From contig JAEEXZ010000001.1 of assembly GCA_016288055.1 (NCBI GenBank), forward strand, positions 1 to 64,000: 64,000 nt of DNA. Reading direction: 5' to 3'. This stretch comes from Bacteroidales bacterium (GTDB lineage: Bacteria > Bacteroidota > Bacteroidia > Bacteroidales > UBA932). Position 1 is the stretch's first letter. The number at the start of each line of letters is the position of its first letter. The notes under the pieces are model-generated. The model ran no database searches and was not told the DNA's origin. It was given only the letters and a program-made list of their open reading frames with translations. Of the stretch, positions 40,271 to 49,038 are shown in pieces. The position numbers and the translations under genes were made by a program.

Positions 40271-42227
40271 AGAGCTCGCCGAAATCCAGGAGCTCCTGCA
40301 AACACTTGAGATGGCGGAAATCCGCCTGGACCGCTGTGCCCTGGAAGACGAGGACATCGATACGCTGTTCAGTGAGTCGGACGTGCCGCTGGTGGCAACC
40401 TGCCGGCTGAGCGAAGAACCCGCGGCTCCCCAGATTCTGGAGAGGGCCATCCAGGCGGGCGCCAAGTACGTGGACCTGGAAATGGAAGCCCCCGCAGCGG
40501 TGGGCCGTCGTATCCGCGAAGCCTGCAGCGAGTACGGAACCGTACTCATCCGTTCGTATCACAACTTCGAAGAGACGCCTTCCCGCGAGGTGCTGCTGTC
40601 CCTGCTGGACCGTGCCCGCAGCTTCGGCGGGGAAGTGGTCAAGATTGTCACGACCGCCCATTCCCAGGCCGATTGTGACACGGTGCTCAGTCTCTATGAT
40701 GCCGTGGAGCCCGGAACGCTCGTGGCGTTCTGCATGGGAGAGGAAGGACGCCAGTCCCGGCTGGAAGCCCTGAAACTGGGGGCACCTTATACTTACGCAT
40801 GTGTAACCCCCGGGGATGCTACCGCATCCGGTCAGTGGACCACGGAAGAAATGCGTGCCGCCGTTTACGGGGATTTCCGCTTCGTGGCATCCCCGCAGCT
40901 GCCCATGCCTTCTTCCAAAAGCTTCGCCCAGCGCGCCATTGTGGCCGCCTCCCTCGCCTTCGGGACGTCGCATCTTCAGGGATACTCCCCTTGTGGGGAT
41001 AACGAGAGCGCAATTGCGGCCTGCAGGGCCCTGGGAGCCACAATTTCGGTAGAAGGTAACACAATTGTTATACAAGGAACGGGCGCTTCGCCCGCATGCC
41101 TGAAACTGGATGAAATCCATACGGGTGAATCCGGTTTTCTCACCCGTTTTCTCATCCCTCTCGTGGCGGTCATTTCCCCCGACCGGGTACGTGTCAGTGG
41201 AGAAAAAACCCTGCTAGAGCGCCCTCTGTCCGATGCTCACGACATCATGGCCGCTTACGGAGTGCGCCTCTATCCGGAGGGTAACAAAAATGTTAACGAG
41301 GAGAGAAAGGCCGATTGCTACCTCCCTTTGAAGGTCGCCGGCCCGCTCATCCCCGGAAGGGCCGATATTTCCGGCAAGGGAGGCTCGCAACTTATCTCCG
41401 GACTGCTCGCGGCCCTGCCGCTTGCGGAGGGAAAATCGACCGTCTATGTCCACGACCCGCGCAGCATCCCGTACCTGTTCATCACCGTCGATGTGCTCAA
41501 GAAGTTCGGTATCCGGATGAGCTCCGAGATGGAAGGGGATGACGAATTCCTGGAAACCCAGGACTGGAACCTGTGCACCGGACTCAACTTCCATATCAAG
41601 GGCGGACAGCGATATCAGGCGGCGGACTTCGCCATCGAGGCCGACTGGTCGTCGGCCGCACCTTTCCTGACGGCGGGCGCCATCTTCGGCGATGTAGAGG
41701 TCACGGGCCTCGATACCACCAGCCTGCAGGCCGATATCTCCATCCTGGACATCCTCATGCAGGCCGGCGCCAGCATGTCCCAGCTGGATGAACCCACTGG
41801 CAGCATCCACATCAAGCGCGCCCCGCTGAGTCCTTTTGAAGCAGACCTCAACAACTGTCCGGACCTCTTTCCCGTGGTGGCGGTCCTGGCGGCATTCTGC
41901 CCCGGGGAAAGCCGCATCCGCGGCGTACAGCGGCTGCGCCACAAGGAGACGGACCGTGCATCGGCCATCTGCGGGATGCTGGAGAAGATGGGTGTCCCGG
42001 TCTCGGTGGACGACGACGAAATGACCATCACGGGAATGGGCCTTACCCAGAGGCTGGCTACCGGAGCGCTCCTGAAGGGTGGCTCTTACAGCTCGCACGC
42101 CGACCATCGCATGGTCATGGCCCTGAAAGTGGCCTCCCTGGGAGCCTCGTCTCCCATTGTGATTGACGACGAAGCCTGTGTTGCCAAGTCGTTCCCGCAC
42201 TTCAACGAATTATTTGAAAGACTATGA
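40245..42227 (+). CDS. Fused type I 3-dehydroquinate dehydratase and EPSP synthase (AroD-AroA)
   Basis: The 660-residue protein has two enzymes in one chain. Residues 1 to about 205 are a type I dehydroquinate dehydratase: MICTSIQNK start, H106 in SYHNFEETPS and the Schiff-base K133 in VVKIVTTAHS. Residues about 212-660 are EPSP synthase: MPSSKSFAQR (K225), GESGFLTRFL, GKGGSQLISGLLAALPL, LRHKETDRA and HADHRMVMAL. Both active sites are complete. The chain thus carries out steps 3 and 6 of the shikimate pathway; shikimate dehydrogenase and kinase are not in this window. It overlaps aroB by 26 bp and shares ATGA with aroC. Confidence 0.93.
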   Translation: MICTSIQNKELAEIQELLQTLEMAEIRLDRCALEDEDIDTLFSESDVPLVATCRLSEEPAAPQILERAIQAGAKYVDLEMEAPAAVGRRIREACSEYGTVLIRSYHNFEETPSREVLLSLLDRARSFGGEVVKIVTTAHSQADCDTVLSLYDAVEPGTLVAFCMGEEGRQSRLEALKLGAPYTYACVTPGDATASGQWTTEEMRAAVYGDFRFVASPQLPMPSSKSFAQRAIVAASLAFGTSHLQGYSPCGDNESAIAACRALGATISVEGNTIVIQGTGASPACLKLDEIHTGESGFLTRFLIPLVAVISPDRVRVSGEKTLLERPLSDAHDIMAAYGVRLYPEGNKNVNEERKADCYLPLKVAGPLIPGRADISGKGGSQLISGLLAALPLAEGKSTVYVHDPRSIPYLFITVDVLKKFGIRMSSEMEGDDEFLETQDWNLCTGLNFHIKGGQRYQAADFAIEADWSSAAPFLTAGAIFGDVEVTGLDTTSLQADISILDILMQAGASMSQLDEPTGSIHIKRAPLSPFEADLNNCPDLFPVVAVLAAFCPGESRIRGVQRLRHKETDRASAICGMLEKMGVPVSVDDDEMTITGMGLTQRLATGALLKGGSYSSHADHRMVMALKVASLGASSPIVIDDEACVAKSFPHFNELFERL

Positions 42228-43297
42228 ATACATTTGGAAACAGATTCAGAATCAGCATTTTCGGCGAGTCTCACGGCCCGCGTATCGGCGTTACCGTTGA
42301 CGGCGTCCTGCCGGGCGTTCCGCTGAGCGAAGAGGATTTCGCCACGGACCTGGCCCGTCGCAAGGCCGGCGCCCTGGGTACTACCCCCCGCGTGGAGGAC
42401 GACTTCCCTCAGATTGTTTCCGGTGTTTATGACGGTCATACGACAGGCGCGCCGCTTACCATCCTGTTCCGCAATGAAAACACCCGCAGCGAGGACTACG
42501 AGGGCTTCCGCGAGCATCCCCGCCCGGGTCATGCGGACTTCACCGCCAATCTCAAGTTCGGCGGGTTCAACGATCCCCGCGGCGGCGGCCACTTCAGCGG
42601 CCGCATCACGCTGGGTGTCGTGGCGGCCGGCGTCATCGCCAAGAAGATGCTCTATTTCGCCAAGTTCGGAGCTCGTCTGGTAGAGGTGGGCGGTCTGGCC
42701 GATGCCTCTGCCTGGCCCGATGCGCTGAAGGCCGCCGAGGCCGAAGGTGACTCCCTGGGCGGCGTGGTGGAATGCACCGTAGAGGGGCTTCCCATCGGCC
42801 TGGGCGAACCTTTTTGGGACAGCGTCGAATCCCTGGTTTCCCATGCCATCTTCGCCATTCCCGGCGTGCGCGGCATCGAATTCGGCGACGGCTTCGCCGC
42901 CTCTCGCATGAAAGGCTCCGAGCACAACGACCCCTTCCCGGAGCACAAGTGCTGCGGCGGGCACCACGAGGAAGGTGAGGAGCACCAGTGCTGCCACGGC
43001 GGTGAGCACGAAGAGGGACACCAATGTAATTGTCATTCTGAGCAAAGCGAAGAATCTCACGAGCACCACTGCTGCGGCCGTCACAAGCACCCGCAGCCTC
43101 CTGTTACCAATCATGCCGGCGGCGTGAACGGCGGCATCACCAATGGCAACCCGCTGGTCTTCCGCGTGGCCTTCAAGCCCACGGCCAGCATCGCCAAAGC
43201 CGGCATTCCCGGCCGTCACGACGTGTGCTTCGCCCTTCGCACCCCCGTCATCGTAGAGGCCATGGCCGCCATCGTCCTCGCAGACCTGGCATTATAA
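42224..43297 (+). CDS. aroC: Chorismate synthase with a Cys/His-rich insertion
   Basis: The 357-residue enzyme makes chorismate from EPSP, the last step of the shared aromatic pathway, using reduced FMN. Conserved parts are clear: MNTFGNRFRISIFGESHGP, GGGHFSGRITLG and, after the insertion, NHAGGVNGGITNG. Between SEHNDPF (about 232-238) and NHAGG (296) most homologues have only about ten residues; here there are nearly sixty. The insert (about 240-293) has 8 Cys and 13 His with many Glu, like a metal-binding segment. Part of it (residues 270-278) is encoded by a dispersed DNA repeat. The enzyme core looks intact. Its start overlaps the fusion gene. Confidence 0.93.
   Translation: MNTFGNRFRISIFGESHGPRIGVTVDGVLPGVPLSEEDFATDLARRKAGALGTTPRVEDDFPQIVSGVYDGHTTGAPLTILFRNENTRSEDYEGFREHPRPGHADFTANLKFGGFNDPRGGGHFSGRITLGVVAAGVIAKKMLYFAKFGARLVEVGGLADASAWPDALKAAEAEGDSLGGVVECTVEGLPIGLGEPFWDSVESLVSHAIFAIPGVRGIEFGDGFAASRMKGSEHNDPFPEHKCCGGHHEEGEEHQCCHGGEHEEGHQCNCHSEQSEESHEHHCCGRHKHPQPPVTNHAGGVNGGITNGNPLVFRVAFKPTASIAKAGIPGRHDVCFALRTPVIVEAMAAIVLADLAL
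43031..43057 (+). repeat. Dispersed repeat (TGTCATTCTGAGCAAAGCGA type) inside aroC
   Basis: The sequence TGTCATTCTGAGCAAAGCGA continued by AGAATCT belongs to the same family as 9585-9640 and 11832-11930. It is in frame and supplies residues CHSEQSEES of the aroC insertion. Confidence 0.85.
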
Positions 43298-43344
43298 AAT
43301 AATCCCCATTCCAACCTCGCAATTCTGTGCGTTAGGTTTGCGAT

Positions 43345-43401
43345 GGCCGAAGGAAATTTGGTTTTTCGGGCCCCGTCCCGAAAAATAAATTTCCTTCGGC
43401 C
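43345..43401. repeat. Long intergenic palindrome
   Basis: The outer arms 43345-43359 and 43387-43401 (GGCCGAAGGAAATTT and complement) enclose inner arms 43362-43370 and 43377-43385 (TTTTTCGGG and complement). The loop is CCCCGT. It could end the shikimate transcript or be a REP-like element. The rest of 43298-43576 holds only the next palindrome and the upstream region of the following gene. Confidence 0.85.
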
Positions 43402-43428
43402 GTTGGCCTTGTGGGGCAATGACAGGAG

Positions 43429-43475
43429 ATGCCCGGTCGGGGCCGGGCATGACGTGTAAAAAGGGCGGGCATGAC
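43429..43475. repeat. GC-rich palindrome with partial second copy
   Basis: ATGCCCGG (43429-43436) pairs with CCGGGCAT (43443-43450), followed by GACG. A partial copy CGGGCATGACG follows at 43466-43476. This is typical of a scattered short palindromic repeat family. Confidence 0.7.
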
Positions 43476-43576
43476 GAAATGTATATTTTTCGTTGGGAAT
43501 TTAAAAATATTTAGTAATTTCGCGGCGAAAACGAGTGTATTCCCCTGAATATTACCAAATTATTCAAAAAATATTC

Positions 43577-46500
43577 ATGAAAAAACTATTCTGGGCATCA
43601 CTGGCGGCCGTGTCGCTTGTTGCCACCGCATGCACGCAGGTGTATGACAACTCCGCTCTGGAGGAAAGAGTCGAGAAACTTGAAGCCCGTGTTACCGCGC
43701 TGGAAGCGCTGAACACCACCGTCTCGGGCATCAGTGACATCGTAAACGCACTTAACAAAAAGGATTACGTGACCAGTGTCACGGAACTCGTGGATTCCGA
43801 AAAGAATGTAATCGGTTACGTCATCGCCTTCTCCAGCGGTGATGCCGTGACAGTTTACAGCGGCAAGAAAGGCGAGCAGGGTCCCGTCGGCCCTTCTCCC
43901 TCCATCACCGTCCAGCTGGGCGAAGACGGCCTCTACTACTGGGTTGTCGAGGGCGAACTGCTGAAAAACGCCGACGGTAACCCCGTCGCCTGCACGCAGG
44001 CCGCTCCCAAGTTCAAGATCGAAGAAGGTTCCTGGTGGATATCCTATGACGGAACCAACTGGGAGGAACTGGGACTGGTTTCCAATACCGGCACCGACGT
44101 CGATGTGGACAACAGCCATTCCGACTATGTTCTCCTCACCATCAACGGTACCGAAGTCCGCATCCCCAAGGAAAAACCGTTTGTCCTCAATATCAAATAC
44201 AACGGGGACCTGCATGCCATGGGCGTGAATGCCTACTCCACCCTCAACCTGGAATACGAGGTGGAGGGCGCCATCGGGGCCGATGCCGTATTTGTGGATA
44301 TCATCTGCACCACGCCCGGAATCTCCGCCAAGGTCAACCCGAACGGCAGCACCTCCGGCTCCATCGAAATCACGACGGAAGACGTAACCGAAGGAAAGGT
44401 TGTGGTGTATGCCGACAATAACAACGGCAAGACCAACATCAAGTCCATCGTGCTGGAGAAAGGCGTCGTTTCCTCCATCTCCGAAGTTGCGCAGGCTCCC
44501 GCCGACGGCGGTTCCGTCGAACTGAAGGTGAACACCAACATCGCCCACCACATCGAGGTTCCCGAGTACTACGAATGGGTGCACGTGGAGAAAAAGACCA
44601 AGGCCGATGTCGCCGTCGTCAATACCATCCAGGTGGGAGAGGCTACCAAGGGAACGCGGGAATACGAGTACATCATCACCGTTGACCCGAACGAATACAC
44701 CACCTTCCGTTATGTGGCCATCAACGTCGTCGATGACGCCACCGGATCCTACATCGGAAAGATCGACATCGTGCAGAAGCCGGCTGCCGGCATCACCACG
44801 CTCTATTCCATCGAGCAGCTGCCGGACGAAACGAAGGTAAACGTGAACGGAACCGTCGTGGTGGCTGCTTCCCGGAAGGGCGCCATCGTCTCTGACGGAA
44901 TGGGCACCATCTACCTGGATTACGACAAGCCCCTCGCCGTGGGCGACAGCCTTTCCACCATCATCGGCGTCAAGAAAAAGAACGCCCGTTCCACGGCACC
45001 CTATATTAAGGTAGCTGCCGTGACGAACAGTAAGAAGGCCGAGACCGTCCCGGATACCAGATGGATTTACATCGGATCGGCCGAGAATTACTACATTGCC
45101 AATACCGGCACCACGGCCCTGCTGCAGAAGGACAGTGACGGATACTTTATCATCGCTCCGGAGAATTACCTGATCCGCATCGAAGAACCCCTTGAGAGCC
45201 TGAACCTGGAATCCTATGTGGGTAAATATGTCGTTCTCAAGGGCTATATGAGCGAAGTCGTGTTCATCAGTTTTGACTGGCAAAACTACAAATCCATCAA
45301 CGAGCTCACCATGATTGTCAACTCCGTCAGCGAGGTGACCTTCTCCGAGAACAAGAACTGGAAGCTCAGCTACGACGGGAAGCAGGATACAGGCGCCGAA
45401 GGATTTCCGGAGGTAATCACGAACACGGTTTCCGCCGGCAGCGAGCGTTATTCGATTGCCATCTTCCCGGAGAAGAAATTCGACGAATACCAGGTCAAGG
45501 AAGAAGGACTGGGCATCTATGGCGCCATCCTGGTTGCGGACAACATGCAGTATTCCTTCGCACAGGGCGGCCTGTACTATCCGAAGGACCAGATCTACGA
45601 GGCGGAAACCGCCGTGGATACCAAGTCCAATTTCTACCGTGAGTTCGAGCCCGGCTTCTACTATGCCGTCGCCGCCGGTGTTGACCCGGACGGCAATCCC
45701 ACCGGTTCCTACTCCGCCATTAAATTCGAGGTGATCGACCCCCATGTGAAAGCCGCCTACGAGGACTTCCTGGGCACCTGGTCCTACAAATCGGCCAAGG
45801 GCTACCAGAAGTTTGTGGTAAAAGAGAAGGAGAAGGGCAGCACCTACACCATCGAACTGGGAGACAAACCTCTCCCCGGCGGGGTGAACCCCACCGCCGT
45901 CTATGACAGCGAAGCCGGACTGTTCACGCTTTCCATGCAGGATCTCGGCGAGTGGGAGAACAACGGAACGGTCATGCTTGACCAGCTCACTCCCATCTTC
46001 TATTACTCCGCAGACGAGGTGGCCGACAATACCAGATACATGAACGGAAATACGCTCCTGCTCACCGCCCGCATGTTCGAGGACGGTCTCATCGAACTGA
46101 TTCCCGGCATGGATTCCTATTCTCCCCTCGAAGGCTTTGCCGTAATGGCCGGTGAAAAGGGGGCCGATACCCGGGAATATGTCACGAGCGAGCCTTTTGC
46201 CCTCCCTGCCAACCTGGTGGAATACATTCCCCTGTCCGAAGAATACCTGGCCTGGGTCGGGAACTGGACAGTCTCTACGAAGGACCAGAGCTACACCATC
46301 CAGATTGCTCAGAGAACCCCCAACGACGACTATGTGATTTCCGGCATGAACGGCCTCGCTTCTACCGCCTACATGACGATGACCAACGCCTTCAATGGCA
46401 GCACGGGCGAGCTCTACCTCTATGGAGGCGACAATATCCCGGCAGCCACCAGCCTCACGCTCAGCGTTTCTGATCAGACCTTCACGGCCTACTACATGGG

Positions 46501-46870
46501 TCTCGTCGAGGTGGAGAATGAGCTTCACCCGATTGGGGGCCTCTATACACTGGGCGCCGGCACCATCGGCCCGGACGGAAAGGCTACGTTCCAGCCTGGC
46601 TCCATTCAGTTCGAGGGCGACTCGAAGGTCTATCCCTTCGTCGCACAGGGTGTGTATTTCGTGGGAGACAGTGATTCTTCCGAAATTTACACGCTGGAAG
46701 TAGAGACGGTTACTTACTATCCCTTCACCATGAGCAAGGGAGGCGCTCCCGCCCAGCAGTCCTTCGACGCCGCGAAGCTGAAGAAGGTATCCCCGAGCAG
46801 TATGCTCCACGCCGCGCCTTCTTTCAAGAAGGTGGCGAAAGTGAACCGACAACTTCCCGACAGGAAGTAG
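43577..46870 (+). CDS. Large DUF4988-type surface lipoprotein
   Basis: ATG 43577 starts the lipoprotein signal MKKLFWASLAAVSLVATAC; the frame is open from 43535. In the 1097-residue product a short coiled coil (SALEERVEKLEARVTALEAL, about 24-45) and a collagen-like GKKGEQGPVGPSP turn (about 100-112) mark the DUF4988 (PL29-type N-terminal) domain. BACON-like and other beta-sandwich repeats fill most of the rest. No catalytic motif is recognised. It is probably displayed on the cell surface and may bind glycans or host material. It stands alone, with palindromes upstream and a strong terminator downstream. Confidence 0.75.
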   Translation: MKKLFWASLAAVSLVATACTQVYDNSALEERVEKLEARVTALEALNTTVSGISDIVNALNKKDYVTSVTELVDSEKNVIGYVIAFSSGDAVTVYSGKKGEQGPVGPSPSITVQLGEDGLYYWVVEGELLKNADGNPVACTQAAPKFKIEEGSWWISYDGTNWEELGLVSNTGTDVDVDNSHSDYVLLTINGTEVRIPKEKPFVLNIKYNGDLHAMGVNAYSTLNLEYEVEGAIGADAVFVDIICTTPGISAKVNPNGSTSGSIEITTEDVTEGKVVVYADNNNGKTNIKSIVLEKGVVSSISEVAQAPADGGSVELKVNTNIAHHIEVPEYYEWVHVEKKTKADVAVVNTIQVGEATKGTREYEYIITVDPNEYTTFRYVAINVVDDATGSYIGKIDIVQKPAAGITTLYSIEQLPDETKVNVNGTVVVAASRKGAIVSDGMGTIYLDYDKPLAVGDSLSTIIGVKKKNARSTAPYIKVAAVTNSKKAETVPDTRWIYIGSAENYYIANTGTTALLQKDSDGYFIIAPENYLIRIEEPLESLNLESYVGKYVVLKGYMSEVVFISFDWQNYKSINELTMIVNSVSEVTFSENKNWKLSYDGKQDTGAEGFPEVITNTVSAGSERYSIAIFPEKKFDEYQVKEEGLGIYGAILVADNMQYSFAQGGLYYPKDQIYEAETAVDTKSNFYREFEPGFYYAVAAGVDPDGNPTGSYSAIKFEVIDPHVKAAYEDFLGTWSYKSAKGYQKFVVKEKEKGSTYTIELGDKPLPGGVNPTAVYDSEAGLFTLSMQDLGEWENNGTVMLDQLTPIFYYSADEVADNTRYMNGNTLLLTARMFEDGLIELIPGMDSYSPLEGFAVMAGEKGADTREYVTSEPFALPANLVEYIPLSEEYLAWVGNWTVSTKDQSYTIQIAQRTPNDDYVISGMNGLASTAYMTMTNAFNGSTGELYLYGGDNIPAATSLTLSVSDQTFTAYYMGLVEVENELHPIGGLYTLGAGTIGPDGKATFQPGSIQFEGDSKVYPFVAQGVYFVGDSDSSEIYTLEVETVTYYPFTMSKGGAPAQQSFDAAKLKKVSPSSMLHAAPSFKKVAKVNRQLPDRK

Positions 46871-46876
46871 ATAATG

Positions 46877-46907
46877 AAAAGGACGGCCGCCGGGCCGTCC
46901 TTTTTTT
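46877..46907 (+). terminator. Rho-independent terminator
   Basis: A 12-bp stem, AAAAGGACGGCC (46877-46888) with GGCCGTCCTTTT (46893-46904), loop GCCG and a T run. Confidence 0.92.
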
Positions 46908-46946
46908 GAAACCCTACGGGATTGTGACTATTCGGGAAAAAACTGC

Positions 46947-46954
46947 TATCTTTG
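46947..46954 (+). promoter_or_regulatory. -7 promoter box TATCTTTG for the suf operon
   Basis: TATCTTTG ends 4 bp before the sufB ATG at 46959, indicating a leaderless mRNA. Confidence 0.7.
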
Positions 46955-46958
46955 TGGT

Positions 46959-48401
46959 ATGTCCGAAAGTGAGAAGATTATAAAGGAGTTCACAAGCAGT
47001 GAATACAAGGAAGGCTTTGTGACCGACGTGGAGCAGGAGTTCATTCCCAAGGGCTTGAACGAGGATATCGTGCGTATGATATCGGCCATCAAGGAAGAGC
47101 CTCAGTGGCTGCTGGATTTCCGCCTGGACGCCTTCCGGAAGTGGCAGGCCATGCCGCAGCCGGACTGGGCGCATCTGGACATGCCGCACATCGACTATCA
47201 GGACATCATCTACTTCGCCGCTCCCAAGAAAGACAAGGACCGTCCCAAGGAGATTGACCCGAAGCTGGCCGAAACCTTCGACAAGCTGGGCATTCCCCTG
47301 AAGGAACGGGATGTCCTGGCCGGCGTAGTGGCCGTGGACGCCGTATTTGACTCTGTGTCCGTCAAGACCACTTTCCAGAAAACCCTTCAGGAAAAGGGAA
47401 TCATCTTCTGCAGCTTCTCCGAGGCCGTGAAGGAGCATCCGGACCTGGTGCGCAAGTACCTTGCTACCGTGGTGCCGTCCAGTGACAACTACTTCGCCGC
47501 CCTCAACTCGGCCGTCTTCTCCGACGGCTCTTTCTGCTACATTCCCAAGGGCGTACGCTGTCCTATGGACCTGTCCAGTTATTTCCGCATCAACGCGCGG
47601 GGAACCGGCCAGTTCGAGCGCACGCTCATCGTGGCCGATGAAGGCTCCTACGTCTCCTACATGGAGGGCTGCACCGCCCCCATGCGCGACGAGCAGCAGC
47701 TCCACGCCGCCGTGGTGGAAATCATCGTGGAGAAGGATGCCGATGTCAAGTACTCCACCGTGCAGAACTGGTATCCCGGTGACGCCGAGGGGAAAGGCGG
47801 TATCCTGAACCTGGTGACCAAGCGCGGCATCTGCAAAGGGGAGGGCTCCCACCTTTCCTGGACGCAGGTGGAAACCGGCAGCGCCATCACCTGGAAATAT
47901 CCTTCTACGATTTTGAAAGGAGACTACAGCAGTTCGGAATTCTACTCCGTGGCCGTCACCAACAACCATCAGCAGGCCGACACCGGCACCAAGATGGTCC
48001 ATCTGGGACGCGGCACCAGGAGCCGTATCGTCTCTAAAGGCATATCGGCCGGCGTTAGCCAGAACAGCTACCGCGGCCTGGTGCGCATGGGCCGGAATGC
48101 CCAGGGCGCCCGCAACTTCTCCCAGTGCGACAGCCTTCTGATTGGCTCGCGCTGTGGTGCACACACATTCCCTGTCATCCAGTCACAGAACCCCACGGCC
48201 ACCGTGGAGCACGAAGCCACCACCTCCAAGATATCCGAGGACCAGCTGTTCTACTGCAATCAGCGCGGGATCGGCCAGGAGGATGCAGTAGGCCTCATTG
48301 TGAACGGCTATGCCAGGGAAGTCCTGAGCCGCCTCCCCATGGAGTTTGCCGTGGAGGCGCAGAAACTGTTACAAGTATCCCTTGAAGGCTCAGTGGGGTA
48401 A
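46959..48401 (+). CDS. sufB: Fe-S cluster assembly scaffold protein SufB
   Basis: The 480-residue protein has full SufB length. It forms the scaffold complex with SufC and SufD on which Fe-S clusters are built in the cytoplasm. Motifs: [20 protein letters not shown] (about 187-206), the beta-helix core, and [20 protein letters not shown], then [20 protein letters not shown] near the C-terminus. A conserved Cys in [14 protein letters not shown] is a candidate cluster ligand. It heads the operon sufB-pnuC-sufC-sufD. No sufS or sufE is in the window. Confidence 0.96.
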   Translation: MSESEKIIKEFTSSEYKEGFVTDVEQEFIPKGLNEDIVRMISAIKEEPQWLLDFRLDAFRKWQAMPQPDWAHLDMPHIDYQDIIYFAAPKKDKDRPKEIDPKLAETFDKLGIPLKERDVLAGVVAVDAVFDSVSVKTTFQKTLQEKGIIFCSFSEAVKEHPDLVRKYLATVVPSSDNYFAALNSAVFSDGSFCYIPKGVRCPMDLSSYFRINARGTGQFERTLIVADEGSYVSYMEGCTAPMRDEQQLHAAVVEIIVEKDADVKYSTVQNWYPGDAEGKGGILNLVTKRGICKGEGSHLSWTQVETGSAITWKYPSTILKGDYSSSEFYSVAVTNNHQQADTGTKMVHLGRGTRSRIVSKGISAGVSQNSYRGLVRMGRNAQGARNFSQCDSLLIGSRCGAHTFPVIQSQNPTATVEHEATTSKISEDQLFYCNQRGIGQEDAVGLIVNGYAREVLSRLPMEFAVEAQKLLQVSLEGSVG

Positions 48402-48413
48402 CCGTAAGTTTTT

Positions 48414-49037
48414 ATGTTAGATACCGTTATTTTTGAACTGGCTGGCCGCCCTGTCCTGCTGATAGACCTGGTTTCCAGTATCCTGGGCCTGGGATGCGTG
48501 TTCCTGGCCGGCCGTAACTCCAAGTACAACTTCTGGGTGGGCTACCTTTACACGGCCGCCCTGTTCTTCCTTTTCTGGAACAGAAACCTGTATGCAAGCC
48601 TGCTGCTGCAGCCCATTTCCCTGGCCATCAACATCATGGGTCACTACCGTTGGACCCATCCCCGTGCGCAGGAAGCCAGTTCGCAGGATGCCAATTCCCT
48701 CAAGGTGAGCATGCTCTCCTGGCCGGAGCGCGCCTATGTGGTCATCGCCCTTGTCCTGATTTCCTCCCTGTGGGGCTGGACGCTGGACCATCTCTTCCCG
48801 GCAGACCCCCATCCCTATCTGGATACGGTGGTGACGGTTCTCATCCTGCTGGCCCAGCTGCTGAGCGCCCTCAAGAAGTGGGATTGCTGGGTAATCTGGC
48901 TGCTGGTGAACGTGACCCAACTGGCGCTGCACATCAGCGTTGGAAATGTATTCATGCCCATTGTGAGCGGTCTGTACCTGTTCAACGGCCTGTGGTCGCT
49001 CTACACCTGGACGAAGTTGTATAAAAACAAGGCGTAA
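48414..49037 (+). CDS. pnuC: PnuC-type nicotinamide riboside/vitamin transporter
   Basis: The 207-residue protein has about seven hydrophobic helices and the PnuC layout: an N-terminal LVSSILGLGCVFLAGRNSKY, the loop INIMGHYRWTHP, and the Trp/Asn motif WDCWVIWLLVNVTQLALHIS. Such proteins move nicotinamide riboside or thiamine-type vitamins by facilitated diffusion. The specificity cannot be set here because no NadR- or thiamine-linked gene is adjacent. It sits between sufB (12-bp gap) and sufC (1-bp gap), which is unusual. No riboswitch is seen upstream, as the gap is only 12 bp. Confidence 0.85.
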   Translation: MLDTVIFELAGRPVLLIDLVSSILGLGCVFLAGRNSKYNFWVGYLYTAALFFLFWNRNLYASLLLQPISLAINIMGHYRWTHPRAQEASSQDANSLKVSMLSWPERAYVVIALVLISSLWGWTLDHLFPADPHPYLDTVVTVLILLAQLLSALKKWDCWVIWLLVNVTQLALHISVGNVFMPIVSGLYLFNGLWSLYTWTKLYKNKA

Positions 49038-49038
49038 T

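Noticed and set aside
43598-46852. 1084-codon open frame on the minus strand
   Set aside because: It lies exactly opposite the DUF4988-type gene, has no signal or domain, and follows from the GC-rich codon use of the real gene.
48402-48413. Riboswitch before pnuC
   Set aside because: The gap is only 12 bp, too short for a riboswitch.
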